From an uncultured Aquimarina sp. (lineage in GTDB: Bacteria; Bacteroidota; Bacteroidia; Flavobacteriales; Flavobacteriaceae): 64,000 bases of DNA. Under the pieces are notes generated by a model, which was not told where the DNA came from, ran no database searches, and was given only the letters and a program-made list of their open reading frames with translations. Location of the stretch: assembly GCA_947498785.1 (NCBI GenBank), contig CANMLS010000011.1, positions 62,001-126,000 on the forward strand. Reading direction: 5' to 3'. Made by a program: the position numbers and the translations under genes. Shown here one piece after another: positions 36,390 to 46,400 of this stretch. Numbering within the stretch: the first letter of the stretch is position 1; each line of letters starts with the position of its first letter.

Positions 36390-38552
36390 ATGTTAAAGAG
36401 ATTCTTAATTATTATTCTTATAACTTCATGTTCTAAAGAAAACCCAAAACCACCATTAGCCAAATCTATAGTCGGTATAGATCAATATCATGGTCAGAAA
36501 GTAGAAGATCCTTATAGAAATCTTGAAAACCTAAAGGATTCCACTGTAGTTAATTGGCTAAAACAACAAGGAACCTTTACTACTAATATCATACAAAATA
36601 TTACAGGAAGGCAAAAGTTAATAGACAAGCAAATATCTTATAATGCAAAAAAGGGGTTCATCATAGATGATGTAAAAAGCACTCAAAAAGAAAGTTATTT
36701 TTGTTTAAAAACCAATAGCAATGAGGGAAATACTACATTGAACTATCGATCAACTATAGATGGAGATGAAATTATATTATATGACCCATCCACATTTTCT
36801 TTAAAAGATAACTACCATATTAATTACTTTAAACCAGATTGGAATGGCGAAAAGGTAGCGGTAAGTTTATCTAAAAAAGGAGAAGAAGCCTCAAAAATTA
36901 TTGTGATCGAGGTATCCTCAAAAAAAGTGCTTCCAGAGATTATCGAAAATTGTACTCCCAGTATCGGCGGCATACAATGGTTATCTGATAATTCTGGATT
37001 TATCTATCTGCATGTCCCTATTATTGACCCTACACATAAGGACTATTGGTTAAACACTAGAGCTGTACTATACAAAATAGGGAATGATCCAAAACAATTG
37101 AACGACGTTTTTTCTAAATCCAACAATCCCAAGTTGGCTCTAAATCCAGAAGATTTTCCTTATGTTCGTAATTATGATCTGCATGATGGTTATCTTTTTG
37201 GTGTGGTTGGTGGAGTTTCTTCTTTTAAGGATACCTATATAAAAAAAGAAGCTGATCTTCTTTCTGAAAATAAACCATGGGAATTATTATATAAACAATC
37301 AGATAAGGTAGGGAAGATAAGAATTAACAAGGATCATTTTATCTTCTTATCTGCAAAAGGTGCTTCTAATTTTCAAATTTGCAGAACTTCTGTAACTCAA
37401 CCAAATTTTGATACTCCCGAAGTTATGGTAGCAGAAAAACAAGATCAAATCATCACCGATTTTGAAATCACAAAAAATGGATTGTTTTTTACAACAATGA
37501 AAAATGGGGTTCAAGCAAGACTATACAATGTAAACGGTACGGTGGAAAAAGAAATTATACTTCCAAAGCCTTCTGGGGAAATTGAAATTGAATCAAAAGG
37601 ACCTGACAATACTTTTTTTAAGATAACCACTAGTGGACACCTTAATCCAAAAATAGATTATTTGTACAATGTAACTAATCATCGTTTAATAGATGAAGGT
37701 ATCAAAATACAAGTTGAATATCCTGACTTTAATGATTTGATTGTAGAAGAAATTGAAGTCCCATCTCACGATGGTGTTTTGGTTCCGCTTTCTATTATTA
37801 GACATAAAAATAGCAAAAAAGAGGGTTCAAACCCCACTATATTTTATGGATATGGATCTTATGGGTCTCCTGGGGGGGCTTATTTTAATCCAAGTATGCT
37901 TACCTGGGTTCTCGAAGGAGGCATATATGCTATCGCCAATGTGCGTGGAGGGGGAGAAAAAGGTGATGCCTGGCATAAAGGTGGTTTTAAAACTACAAAG
38001 CCAAATACCTGGAAAGATATGATTGCTTGTACTGAATATATGATCAAAGAAGGATATACCACTCCAGAAAAATCAGTTATTTGGGGTTCTAGCGCCGGAG
38101 GAATTCTTGCGGGTCGAGCCATGACAGAACGCCCCGATTTATATAAAGTTGTAATTTTGACATCTCCTTCGACAAATATGGTGCGTTCAGAAATCCAACC
38201 TAATGGTCAAAATAGTATTAAAGAATTCGGGACGGTAAAAATCAAAGAAGAATTTGAAGCGTTACTGGAAATGGATTCGTATCATCATATTAATAAAGGT
38301 GTTGAGTATCCTGCCACTTATGTAACCGGTGGGATGAAAGATGGTAGAGTGGTCATTTGGGATCCTGCTAAGTTTGTAGCACGATTACAAGCTTCTAATG
38401 CTTCTGATAATCCAATTCTATTTGGGGTAAATTTTGAAGATGGCCACGCAGGAATGAATAATAGTAAATTAGAGCGGTATGGAAAATATGCAGATGTATT
38501 TTCCTTCGCATTTTGGCAAACTGGTCATCCAGATTACCAACCTAAACATTAA
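36390..38552 (+). CDS. Prolyl oligopeptidase-family (S9A) lipoprotein protease, 720 aa
   Basis: A short lipoprotein signal ends ITSC (C14), followed by VEDPYRNLENL, a seven-bladed beta-propeller region (about 100-430) and an alpha/beta hydrolase domain. The triad is S568 in GSSAGG, D651 in KDGRV and H686 in EDGHAG. The usual motif is GGSNGG; here GSSAGG. The family cuts short Pro-containing peptides. Since it follows a precursor peptide gene by 12 bp, leader removal or peptide degradation outside the cytoplasm is a plausible job. Confidence 0.92.
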   Translation: MLKRFLIIILITSCSKENPKPPLAKSIVGIDQYHGQKVEDPYRNLENLKDSTVVNWLKQQGTFTTNIIQNITGRQKLIDKQISYNAKKGFIIDDVKSTQKESYFCLKTNSNEGNTTLNYRSTIDGDEIILYDPSTFSLKDNYHINYFKPDWNGEKVAVSLSKKGEEASKIIVIEVSSKKVLPEIIENCTPSIGGIQWLSDNSGFIYLHVPIIDPTHKDYWLNTRAVLYKIGNDPKQLNDVFSKSNNPKLALNPEDFPYVRNYDLHDGYLFGVVGGVSSFKDTYIKKEADLLSENKPWELLYKQSDKVGKIRINKDHFIFLSAKGASNFQICRTSVTQPNFDTPEVMVAEKQDQIITDFEITKNGLFFTTMKNGVQARLYNVNGTVEKEIILPKPSGEIEIESKGPDNTFFKITTSGHLNPKIDYLYNVTNHRLIDEGIKIQVEYPDFNDLIVEEIEVPSHDGVLVPLSIIRHKNSKKEGSNPTIFYGYGSYGSPGGAYFNPSMLTWVLEGGIYAIANVRGGGEKGDAWHKGGFKTTKPNTWKDMIACTEYMIKEGYTTPEKSVIWGSSAGGILAGRAMTERPDLYKVVILTSPSTNMVRSEIQPNGQNSIKEFGTVKIKEEFEALLEMDSYHHINKGVEYPATYVTGGMKDGRVVIWDPAKFVARLQASNASDNPILFGVNFEDGHAGMNNSKLERYGKYADVFSFAFWQTGHPDYQPKH

Positions 38553-38574
38553 TTCTATATAAAAAAACATTCTA

Positions 38575-38611
38575 AAATCACGATCAAATTATAGTTTCTT
38601 GGTCGTGATTT
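38575..38611 (+). terminator. Hairpin after the S9A protease gene
   Basis: AAATCACGA (38575-38583) pairs with TCGTGATTT (38603-38611), followed by TCTTATAATT. The U-tract is modest. It lies 22 bp after the stop. Confidence 0.55.
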
Positions 38612-38678
38612 CTTATAATTAAAGCTTTATAATTGAATAAAATAGTTCTAAAGTTTTTCTTTTAGAGTTTTGTATTTT

Positions 38679-38752
38679 CTTCAAAGACTTTTGGAAATAA
38701 ATGGAGTTTATTCATTTAAAATTACGCAACTTATTCCCAAAAGTCTTTGAAG
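38679..38752. repeat. Long inverted repeat with 16-bp perfect arms
   Basis: CTTCAAAGACTTTTGG (38679-38694) is perfectly complementary to 38737-38752. Pairing extends inward with one mismatch (AAATAA/TTATTC) and again at AAATG/CATTT, giving a nearly continuous 74-nt hairpin. No gene overlaps. It could be a MITE remnant or structured RNA. Confidence 0.7.
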
Positions 38753-38824
38753 ATTTTACCCTAACTAATTTTATAAACAATATTGATAGTAACTACCTAG
38801 TAACAAAGCTTTCAGTTACAACAA

Positions 38825-39325
38825 CTACCTGATTTCTATCTGCATTTTATTCAATCCTTTATCGATAAGATAGTCATAAAATTCACTCTGACCTCCAACT
38901 TTGGCATGATGCAACAAAGTAAAACCATGGGGTCCTTTAGCAAAAATTAAATCTGAATACATTTCCAGAATCGGTTGTACTAATTCTATCTTGCCAAGCA
39001 TTGTTAACACAAAAAGATTAACTCTGGCTCCCTGGGTGATTAAATATTCTGCAACTTCTTTATTGCCCACGTGACCAGCTCCCTCAATAGCTTCTTCAAA
39101 ATCTCCATTTCCCCAATCATAACGACTATATATTAAATTGGGTTGTTCTGCCAACATTTCTTTTACCTTTTTAATATCCCCATGACCTGCCGACACAAAT
39201 TCTTTTACCAGTTTAACATCGACAGGATCTGGATTTTGTATAGCTTCTGAATAGATTAAATGTGGAGTTGCAGTTGCCAAAACAATCCCTCCCAATGAGT
39301 TTCTAATAAATGTTTTTCGGTTCAT
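38825..39325 (-). CDS. Ankyrin-repeat protein with export signal, 166 aa
   Basis: The start MNRKTFIRNSLGGIVLATAT looks like a Tat-style signal but has RK, not RR. Two or three ankyrin units follow (GHGDIKKVKEMLAEQPNLIY, VGNKEVAEYLITQGARVNLF, HGFTLLHHAKVGGQSEFYDY). Ankyrin repeats mediate binding. It lies 30 bp downstream of the sugar dehydrogenase gene and probably shares its transcript. Confidence 0.8.
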   Translation of the reverse strand: MNRKTFIRNSLGGIVLATATPHLIYSEAIQNPDPVDVKLVKEFVSAGHGDIKKVKEMLAEQPNLIYSRYDWGNGDFEEAIEGAGHVGNKEVAEYLITQGARVNLFVLTMLGKIELVQPILEMYSDLIFAKGPHGFTLLHHAKVGGQSEFYDYLIDKGLNKMQIEIR

Positions 39326-39354
39326 AATACTCTATTTTTTTTGATTTTTATATT

Positions 39355-40515
39355 TTAAAACAAATTTTTAATTCTTACAATTTTACCTTGATCTTCATCG
39401 GTCAACATATAGAGTTTCCCGTCTGGGCTTTGTGCTATTTTTCTTGAGCGTACTCTATCATCAACAAATAATTCTTCTGCACTTTTTATATTTTTATTTT
39501 CTATTCTAAATCGCCAAAGGCTGCCCCCAGATAATCCTGGAACTAGTAAATCGTTTTTCCATTCTGGAAATTCATCTCCTGTGTAAAATATAAGTCCGGT
39601 TGGAGCTACTGTGTGTTTCCAGTACCAAATAGGGCCTGTAAAGGACACTCCTTCTAGTCTGGGAGGAACATAATCCCGACTTCGATAACCACCAGTAGTA
39701 ATGATTGGCCATCCATAATTTGCTCCCGGAGTTAACGAGTTGATTTCGTCACCCTGACGAGTACCATGTTCACTAAACCATATATTCCCAGTTTCTGGTT
39801 GTACTGTTATTCCTTGGGCTGCTCTAATTCCCGAAGCATAAATACCTGGGATAGCTGTTGCACCAAAATTTGGATTATCCTTTGGGATACTTCCATCAGC
39901 ATTTATTCGATAGATTTTGCCTCGCATATCTGTTATATCTTGGGCAATCGGCATTTTGGGTTCGTCAATTTCCTTATATAACCGCTCCCCCACTGTGATG
40001 TATAGCTTATGGTCTTGACCAAATGTCATTCCTCCTCCATAGTGAAAATACTCTCTTGTAAAAGGCCCTGCTTCTAGTAAGGTTTTGATATTAGTTAAAG
40101 AGTCTTTTTCTAACACAGCGCGAACTACCTTGGTAGCACTTCCTTTCCCTTTTTGTTTGGCTGCATAAGACAAGTAAATATGTTTGTTATTATTAAAATC
40201 TGGATCCAATACTACTTCAAAAATACCCGAATTATCACCTCTATACAGTACTCTAATACTATCAGTAAGATCTTTGGGGAATCCTTTTATGATTTCTTTC
40301 TTCTTAGAACTTAAATTTACTTTTAAAAGATCACCATCTTTTTCGGATACCAAAACTTCATCTTCTGATAAAAAAGCAATACTCCACGGGTGATTAAGAC
40401 TATCAATTATTGTTTCTTTTACAGGAGATGTTTTTGAAGAAATAGTCTGAATAGGTTTTTCGGCTTTGCCGCATCCTAATATCCCTAAAAGTAATAAGAG
40501 GATTACTCTGTTCAT
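39355..40515 (-). CDS. PQQ-dependent sugar dehydrogenase-like lipoprotein, 386 aa
   Basis: A lipoprotein signal (LLLLGILGCGK, C15) precedes a six-bladed beta-propeller of the GSDH/YliI type: LNHPWSIAFL at the start, VVLDPDF, ITVGERLY, GKIYRINADGS, SGIRAAQGITV, WFSEHGTRQGDEIN and VPGLSGGSLWRF. The family oxidises aldose sugars in the periplasm with PQQ. Substrate unknown. It is followed by the ankyrin gene; a periodic repeat array lies upstream. Confidence 0.9.
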   Translation of the reverse strand: MNRVILLLLLGILGCGKAEKPIQTISSKTSPVKETIIDSLNHPWSIAFLSEDEVLVSEKDGDLLKVNLSSKKKEIIKGFPKDLTDSIRVLYRGDNSGIFEVVLDPDFNNNKHIYLSYAAKQKGKGSATKVVRAVLEKDSLTNIKTLLEAGPFTREYFHYGGGMTFGQDHKLYITVGERLYKEIDEPKMPIAQDITDMRGKIYRINADGSIPKDNPNFGATAIPGIYASGIRAAQGITVQPETGNIWFSEHGTRQGDEINSLTPGANYGWPIITTGGYRSRDYVPPRLEGVSFTGPIWYWKHTVAPTGLIFYTGDEFPEWKNDLLVPGLSGGSLWRFRIENKNIKSAEELFVDDRVRSRKIAQSPDGKLYMLTDEDQGKIVRIKNLF

Positions 40516-40587
40516 GTTTTTTGATTTTGAATTCTGACCGCAAAATCCAAAAGATGCTATTAAAAACCTTTAAAAATCATGATCTTT

Positions 40588-40797
40588 AAAACGAATACAT
40601 TGATATTAGAGTAAAAAACATTCAACATCGAGTAAAAAAGACTCGAAATTGAATCAAAAACATTCAAAATTGAGTAAAAAACACTGAACGCCGAGTATAA
40701 AAGATTCGATCATGAGTAAAAAACATTCAAATTTAAATATAAATCATTCGAATTTGAGTAAAAATACTTCATGTTGAATCATTCAAATTCACAAAAC
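40588..40797. repeat. Array of about ten degenerate 21-nt units (three heptamers each)
   Basis: Units start at 40609, 40630, 40651, 40672, 40693, 40714, 40735, 40756 and 40777, exactly 21 nt apart. A typical unit is GAGTAAAAAACATTCAAATT; variable sites cluster, and no indel occurs. It fills the spacer between the sugar dehydrogenase start and the AraC stop. It is not CRISPR-like, because units are adjacent and degenerate. Confidence 0.85.
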
Positions 40798-40812
40798 ACA
40801 TTGTTTAAGAAA

Positions 40813-41826
40813 TTAAACCATACTAAATTGAGTTTTATATTGTGAAGGAGTACGCCCAGTTTCAGATTTAAATGCCAAATTGAAAGAAGTTACATTACCA
40901 AAACCACAATCATATGCAATAGAAGCCATTTTCACTAAGGCATAATTGGGATCAATCAGTAAAGTTTTGGCTTTTTCTATTCGATAATGATTTACAAATT
41001 CTGAAAAGTTTTTTTGCTCATTTTCATTAATCACCTGAGATAATTCTCTGGTAGTAACCGATAGTTTATCTGCTATGGTTTGTAGTGAAACCTTTGGATT
41101 AAGATACACTTCTCGATCTTCAAACATCTCCTTTACTTGCTGAAGTAATTTTTTTGAAGCAGTACGATCAATCGTTGATTTGCTATATTTTTCTAATGCA
41201 AAAACATGTCTTTTTAATAATAAATAGGAAAACCCATAAATCAGTATAGAATAAAGAATGGGGCCTCCAATATAAAAAGGGATAAATCCTATAAAATTAC
41301 TTAGATAAAAGCACCAGATAAGACAAGCACCAATTACAATCGTACGATACCATTTTAAAAGTTGAGAATTAGCGACTTTCCGTTTCTTATAAATATAAGT
41401 CCAAGATAAAATAAGATAAATAGCCAAGTGAAAAACTACCAATCCATAACTTAAATAGGATTCAAAATTTTTGATATTAGGAATTAATTTACAACATAGA
41501 ACAAAAAGCGTAAACGGAATCAGATGTAAGTAATGTGACTTTGAAAAAACGGCATTTTTGTTTAGAAGTGCTTTTCCATAAAACCATAGAAACGGACCAG
41601 AAAATAAAATTCCTGAAACACCAAGATTACGATACCATGGATCAAGCATCATATAATTATTAAACACCGATTTGGTAATTCTTATGGTTAATCCTAATAA
41701 TACAAATGCCAAAAACGTATTGGCTTTTCTATTTCCTTTTTTAAGGGTAAACAAATAAAAACACAAGAATAGAGCTTGAGCTAAACCCAAACAGCTTAAA
41801 ACAAGTACAAAACCATCTTTAATCAT
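40813..41826 (-). CDS. AraC-family regulator with membrane sensor domain, 337 aa
   Basis: Seven hydrophobic helices (residues about 5-215) form a membrane-embedded input, followed by a cytoplasmic AraC HTH (VSLQTIADKLSVTTRELSQV, then DCGFGNVTSFNLAFKSETGRTPSQYK). The layout is common in Bacteroidota. It lies between a 21-nt repeat array and a block flanked by 27-bp repeats. The target is not evident. Confidence 0.88.
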   Translation of the reverse strand: MIKDGFVLVLSCLGLAQALFLCFYLFTLKKGNRKANTFLAFVLLGLTIRITKSVFNNYMMLDPWYRNLGVSGILFSGPFLWFYGKALLNKNAVFSKSHYLHLIPFTLFVLCCKLIPNIKNFESYLSYGLVVFHLAIYLILSWTYIYKKRKVANSQLLKWYRTIVIGACLIWCFYLSNFIGFIPFYIGGPILYSILIYGFSYLLLKRHVFALEKYSKSTIDRTASKKLLQQVKEMFEDREVYLNPKVSLQTIADKLSVTTRELSQVINENEQKNFSEFVNHYRIEKAKTLLIDPNYALVKMASIAYDCGFGNVTSFNLAFKSETGRTPSQYKTQFSMV

Positions 41827-41854
41827 ATTTCAAAATTAGAAATCATCTTATAAG

Positions 41855-41881
41855 GTAAGGTTAAAATTACGTGAAAATCTT
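41855..41881. repeat. 27-bp direct repeat, left copy
   Basis: The segment beginning GTAAGGTTAAAATTACGTGA and ending AAAATCTT is identical to 43310-43336. The two copies bracket two minus-strand genes. Confidence 0.85.
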
Positions 41882-41992
41882 ATTTGAAATACTACTATTA
41901 GGTTTTTAAAAATTACGTTTTAGTTACCTATATGAACATCTTGGAATTCTAATCTAGAAAAAAGGATAAAACAAAAACTATACTATGAATTT

Positions 41993-42460
41993 CTATATTT
42001 GATTGGAATAATCACCTTTTTTTTTAAACAGTTTTTTCCTTAAAATGAAGTTGATTCCTAAAATTGGTAAAAATCCAAATATTCCTCCAAAAATTTGACC
42101 ATATATACTCATTCTCATTCCCGAATCAACTCGGGCTAACCAAGTCCCAGCAGCATTACTTCCAACTTTTTCATTCCACGCTATAATTATTCCGAATGTA
42201 AATAAAAAAAGAACCATACAAGAATAAAATATAAAAGATTTGTAAAACCAGTTATTTCTTAGGTTTAATAATGGATACTGGAAATATATTATTAATGTAG
42301 ATATTAAAAATGAAATTGCAACTAAATCATAAGGAAAATCATTTCCTTCTCCATTATTCAAGCCAAATAGAATGAAAATAAAAAAAGTCACTATGATTAC
42401 ATTGATAATAAAAAATCGTGTATGCTTTTTTGTTATTTTCATTTTCCCAGTTCTACTCAA
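41993..42460 (-). CDS. Hypothetical four-helix membrane protein, 155 aa
   Basis: Four hydrophobic segments (about residues 14-33, 43-61, 72-93 and 117-139), a basic start (MSRTGKMKITKKHTR) and a basic C-terminus (RKKLFKKKGD). No family is recognised. It follows the 230-aa gene by 3 bp, so the two are an operon. The pair lies within the block bracketed by 27-bp repeats. Confidence 0.6.
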   Translation of the reverse strand: MSRTGKMKITKKHTRFFIINVIIVTFFIFILFGLNNGEGNDFPYDLVAISFLISTLIIYFQYPLLNLRNNWFYKSFIFYSCMVLFLFTFGIIIAWNEKVGSNAAGTWLARVDSGMRMSIYGQIFGGIFGFLPILGINFILRKKLFKKKGDYSNQI

Positions 42461-42463
42461 AAA

Positions 42464-43156
42464 TTAATTTTTATACACTATACTATCTAAAACCCAATAT
42501 TTTGCTTTTTCAAAATTTCCTAAGTGTTCATCTATAGCAATTATCCCCTTTTCATTATCATAGTATATATCCCCACTATTCATTTTTCTAGATCTCAACA
42601 CGTTGTAGAAATTTTTACCATTAATTTTTATATGTTCTACTTTTTCACTTGGTAATTCATCAAGGATTGCATTTTTTACATCTGTAATAATGGCCATTTG
42701 TCCAACATTACTTCTATAAATATTTATCCCATCAATTTCTTTAATCTCATCTAAGTCTGAAGCATCAATATCAACTTCTTGTTTAAGGAAAATATTAAAA
42801 GAACTATTTATTAAGGAATCAGGTTCTAATAAAACGTTTTGCCATTCTTTCTTTGCTTTTACATCTATTTCTTTAGTAACAGAATCATTTAAAATGCATC
42901 TTTCACTCCAATTTGATTGTGAAAGATATACTTCATTAGAACTTTTAACCTGAAAGGTTAAAATGTTATTTAATGAATCTTTAAAAATTAATTTTTCTTC
43001 TCCACTTTGATAAGGAAACATGTTTTTTGATTTCTCTGATAAATAAAAATCACCTAACTCTACTTCTTTAGGGCATTTTTCTTTGCAAGAAAAGTTTATT
43101 AGTGCCAAAAAGTTAAAAAATATAGCTAGATAATTGATTTTGCGCTTTCTCATCAT
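42464..43156 (-). CDS. Hypothetical lipoprotein, 230 aa
   Basis: The N-terminus MMRKRKINYLAIFFNFLALI ends NFSC, a plausible lipobox. The mature part has about ten Asp/Glu-rich turns and no recognised motif. It is followed 3 bp later by a four-helix membrane gene, which might be its partner or an immunity protein. It lies inside the repeat-flanked block. Confidence 0.65.
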   Translation of the reverse strand: MMRKRKINYLAIFFNFLALINFSCKEKCPKEVELGDFYLSEKSKNMFPYQSGEEKLIFKDSLNNILTFQVKSSNEVYLSQSNWSERCILNDSVTKEIDVKAKKEWQNVLLEPDSLINSSFNIFLKQEVDIDASDLDEIKEIDGINIYRSNVGQMAIITDVKNAILDELPSEKVEHIKINGKNFYNVLRSRKMNSGDIYYDNEKGIIAIDEHLGNFEKAKYWVLDSIVYKN

Positions 43157-43309
43157 TATTGTTAATTGACGATATAAAGTTATTCTTTGGAGTCTAATTC
43201 TATTCCTATAAAAATATCATTAAAGAACCTGTAAATACAACTAATAACTAATATTCGTTCGTTTTAAACATATTTATGTTTCAATACAGTAAATTTATAC
43301 TATACTGGA

Positions 43310-43336
43310 GTAAGGTTAAAATTACGTGAAAATCTT
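43310..43336. repeat. 27-bp direct repeat, right copy
   Basis: Identical to 41855-41881. It lies 100 bp upstream of the sortilin-like gene. A weaker relative (TATACTGAATTAAGGTTATT) occurs at 62990-63009. Confidence 0.85.
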
Positions 43337-43435
43337 TTGGAATAATTTTTAATTCCAGACTTTAGTATCACATCAGATTTACTTTTTGTTTTTTCCAAAA
43401 AGTGCTAAGGTGTTTTCATCTAAAACTCAACTCAC

Positions 43436-46400
43436 ATGTATTCACATTTTACTAAGGCAATTTGTATTCTATTTTTTGCTTTTGGAAGTATTTTCACAAT
43501 CAATTCGCAAACCTATAATGAAGAACTCTATAATGCTCTGGAGTATAGACTAATTGGACCTTTTAGAGGCGGGCGAAGTGCGGCTGTAACCGGTGTACCA
43601 GGAAAACCTAATCTATTCTATTTTGGCGCTACTGGTGGTGGTGTATGGAAAACCACAGATGGTGGTCGTACTTGGGCAAATATTTCTGACGGTTTCTTTG
43701 GAGGATCTATCGGATCGATCGCTGTATCCAAAAGTGATCCAAATGTAATTTATGTAGGTGGTGGAGAGAAAACACTACGCGGTAATGTATCCTCTGGATA
43801 TGGGGTTTGGAAAAGTGTTGATGCAGGAAAAACATGGGTACAAGCTGGTCTACCTAATAGTAGACATATTCCTCGAATACGCATACATCCTACTAATCCA
43901 GATATTGTATATGCAGCAGCTTTAGGAAATATATATAAACCTACAGAGGATCGAGGAGTATATAAAAGTAATGATGGTGGAAAAACATGGAATAAAGTAC
44001 TATTCGCAAATCAAGATGCGGGTGCCGTAGATTTAACTTTGGATCCTAACAATCCAAGAATTCTATATGCTTCAACATGGAATGCCAGAAGAACTCCATA
44101 TAGTCTAAGTTCGGGAGGGAATGGTTCTGCATTGTGGAAAAGTACGGATAGTGGAAAAACATGGAATGAAATTTCGAAAAATAAAGGATTCGCCAAAGAT
44201 ACTCTAGGAATCATGGGAGTAACGGTTTCACCAGTAAATAGCGAACGTGTTTGGGCAATAGTAGAAAATAAAGAAAAAGGAGGTGTATATCGAAGTGATG
44301 ATGGTGGTGATACATGGAAACAATTAAATAGCAGCAGAAGCTTGCGCCAACGTGCTTGGTATTATAGTCGTATCTATGCTGACCCACAAGATATAGATGT
44401 AGTATATGTGGTAAACGTTTCTTATCACAAGAGTAAAGATGGTGGTAAAAATTTTAGTAGTCATCGTGCACCACACGGAGATCATCATGATCTTTGGATC
44501 GCACCAGAAAATCCTAAACGTATGGTGATCGGTGACGATGGAGGTGCACAAATTACTTATGACGGAGGGGAAACCTGGAGTACCTATCATAACCAACCTA
44601 CTTCTCAATTTTATAGAGTTACTACAGATAATAGTTTTCCGTATAGAATTTATGCTGCACAACAAGATAATTCTACGATAAGAATCAAGCATAGAAGCAC
44701 GGGTCAATCTATATCTGAAGATGACTGGGAAAGAACGGCAGGCGGAGAATCAGCTCATATCGCAGTTGACCCCAAAGATAATGATGTTGTATATGGCGGA
44801 AGTTATGATGGATTTCTAACACGTATAAACCACAAAACAGAAACTGTACGTTCTATTAGTGTATGGCCAGACAATCCAATGGGACATGGTGCAGAAGATA
44901 TGAAGTATCGTTTCCAGTGGAACTTCCCTATATTATTCTCAAAGCATAATCCAAACAAACTATATACGTTTTCTAATCGTGTACATGTGACTGAAAACGA
45001 AGGACAGAGTTGGGAAGTAATCAGTCCCGATCTTACCAGAAATGATCCTGATAAGCAAAAATCATCTGGAGGACCTATTACTCAAGATAATACTTCTGTA
45101 GAGTATTATTGTACCATTTTTGCTGCGGCAGAAAGTCCACTCAAAGAAGGGTTGCTTTGGGTAGGAAGTGATGATGGATTAGTTCATATAAGTCAGGATG
45201 GAGGTGCTACCTGGAATAATGTTACACCAAAAGGAATGCCAGAATGGATAATGATTAATAGCATAGAGCCAAGTGCTTTTGAAGAAGGAACCTGTTATGT
45301 TGCAGGAACCAAATATAAATCTGGTGACTTTGCACCGTATCTATATAAAACAAATGATTACGGAAAGTCCTGGACAAAAATTACAAACGGAATCAAAAGC
45401 GAGCATTTTACCCGTGTGCTTCGTGAAGATCCTAAGCAAAAAGGACTACTATATGCTGGTACTGAAACGGGCATGTATATCTCTTTTAATGACGGAACAA
45501 ACTGGCAATCTTTACAGCTCAACTTACCCATCGTTCCCATCACTGATTTAACAATCAAAGATAACAACTTGATTGTGGCTACTCAAGGGAGAAGCCTTTG
45601 GATTATAGATGATCTTACTGTATTACATCAATTAAATAATACGATTAAAACTCAAAAACACATTTTATACAAGCCAAAAGATTCGTATCGAATGGGTGGA
45701 GGAAGTAGTAAAGATTCTAAAACAGAAGGTACAAATCATCCTGCAGGAGTGATGACTTATTTCTATCTTAAGAATTATGACACAGAAAAAGATACTATTT
45801 CATTGACTTATTTTAACACTAAAAATGATACCATAAAATCCTTTAGTACAAAAGCAAAAGAGAAAAAAAATCAATTAAAAATAGAAGAGAAAGGAGCTCA
45901 AATGTTCGCTTGGAATATGAGAGGTGATGGAGCAGAAAAACTAGAAGGTATGATTTTATGGTGGGCCAATCTTAATGGGCCAAAAGCTGTACCTGGTAAC
46001 TATAAAGTTAGCCTTACTATAAACGGAAAAGAAGTATCAAGACAACCTTTTACTATTTTGGCTGATCCCAGAGCAGAATCTACGGTGCAACAAATGCAAT
46101 CTCAATTTGATTTCATCACTAGTGTAAACAAAACTGTTGACAGAGCTCATAAATCTATAAAGAAAATCAAAAAAATAAATAAGCAACTTAAGGCATTTGC
46201 AACACAATACAAGGATAATGATATCACAAAAGATTTGGTAAAAAAGGCTACAGAATTACAAAAGAAATTTGGTGAAATCGAAAAAGCTTTATATCAAACA
46301 AAGAATAAAAGTAATCAAGATCCGTTAAATTTTCCTATTAAGCTCACCAATAAGCTTGGCCATCTTAATTCGTTAGTTGGTATGGGAGATTTTGAACCTA

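Noticed and set aside
40588..40797. CRISPR array
   Set aside because: The units are contiguous and degenerate without spacers, and no cas gene is in the window.
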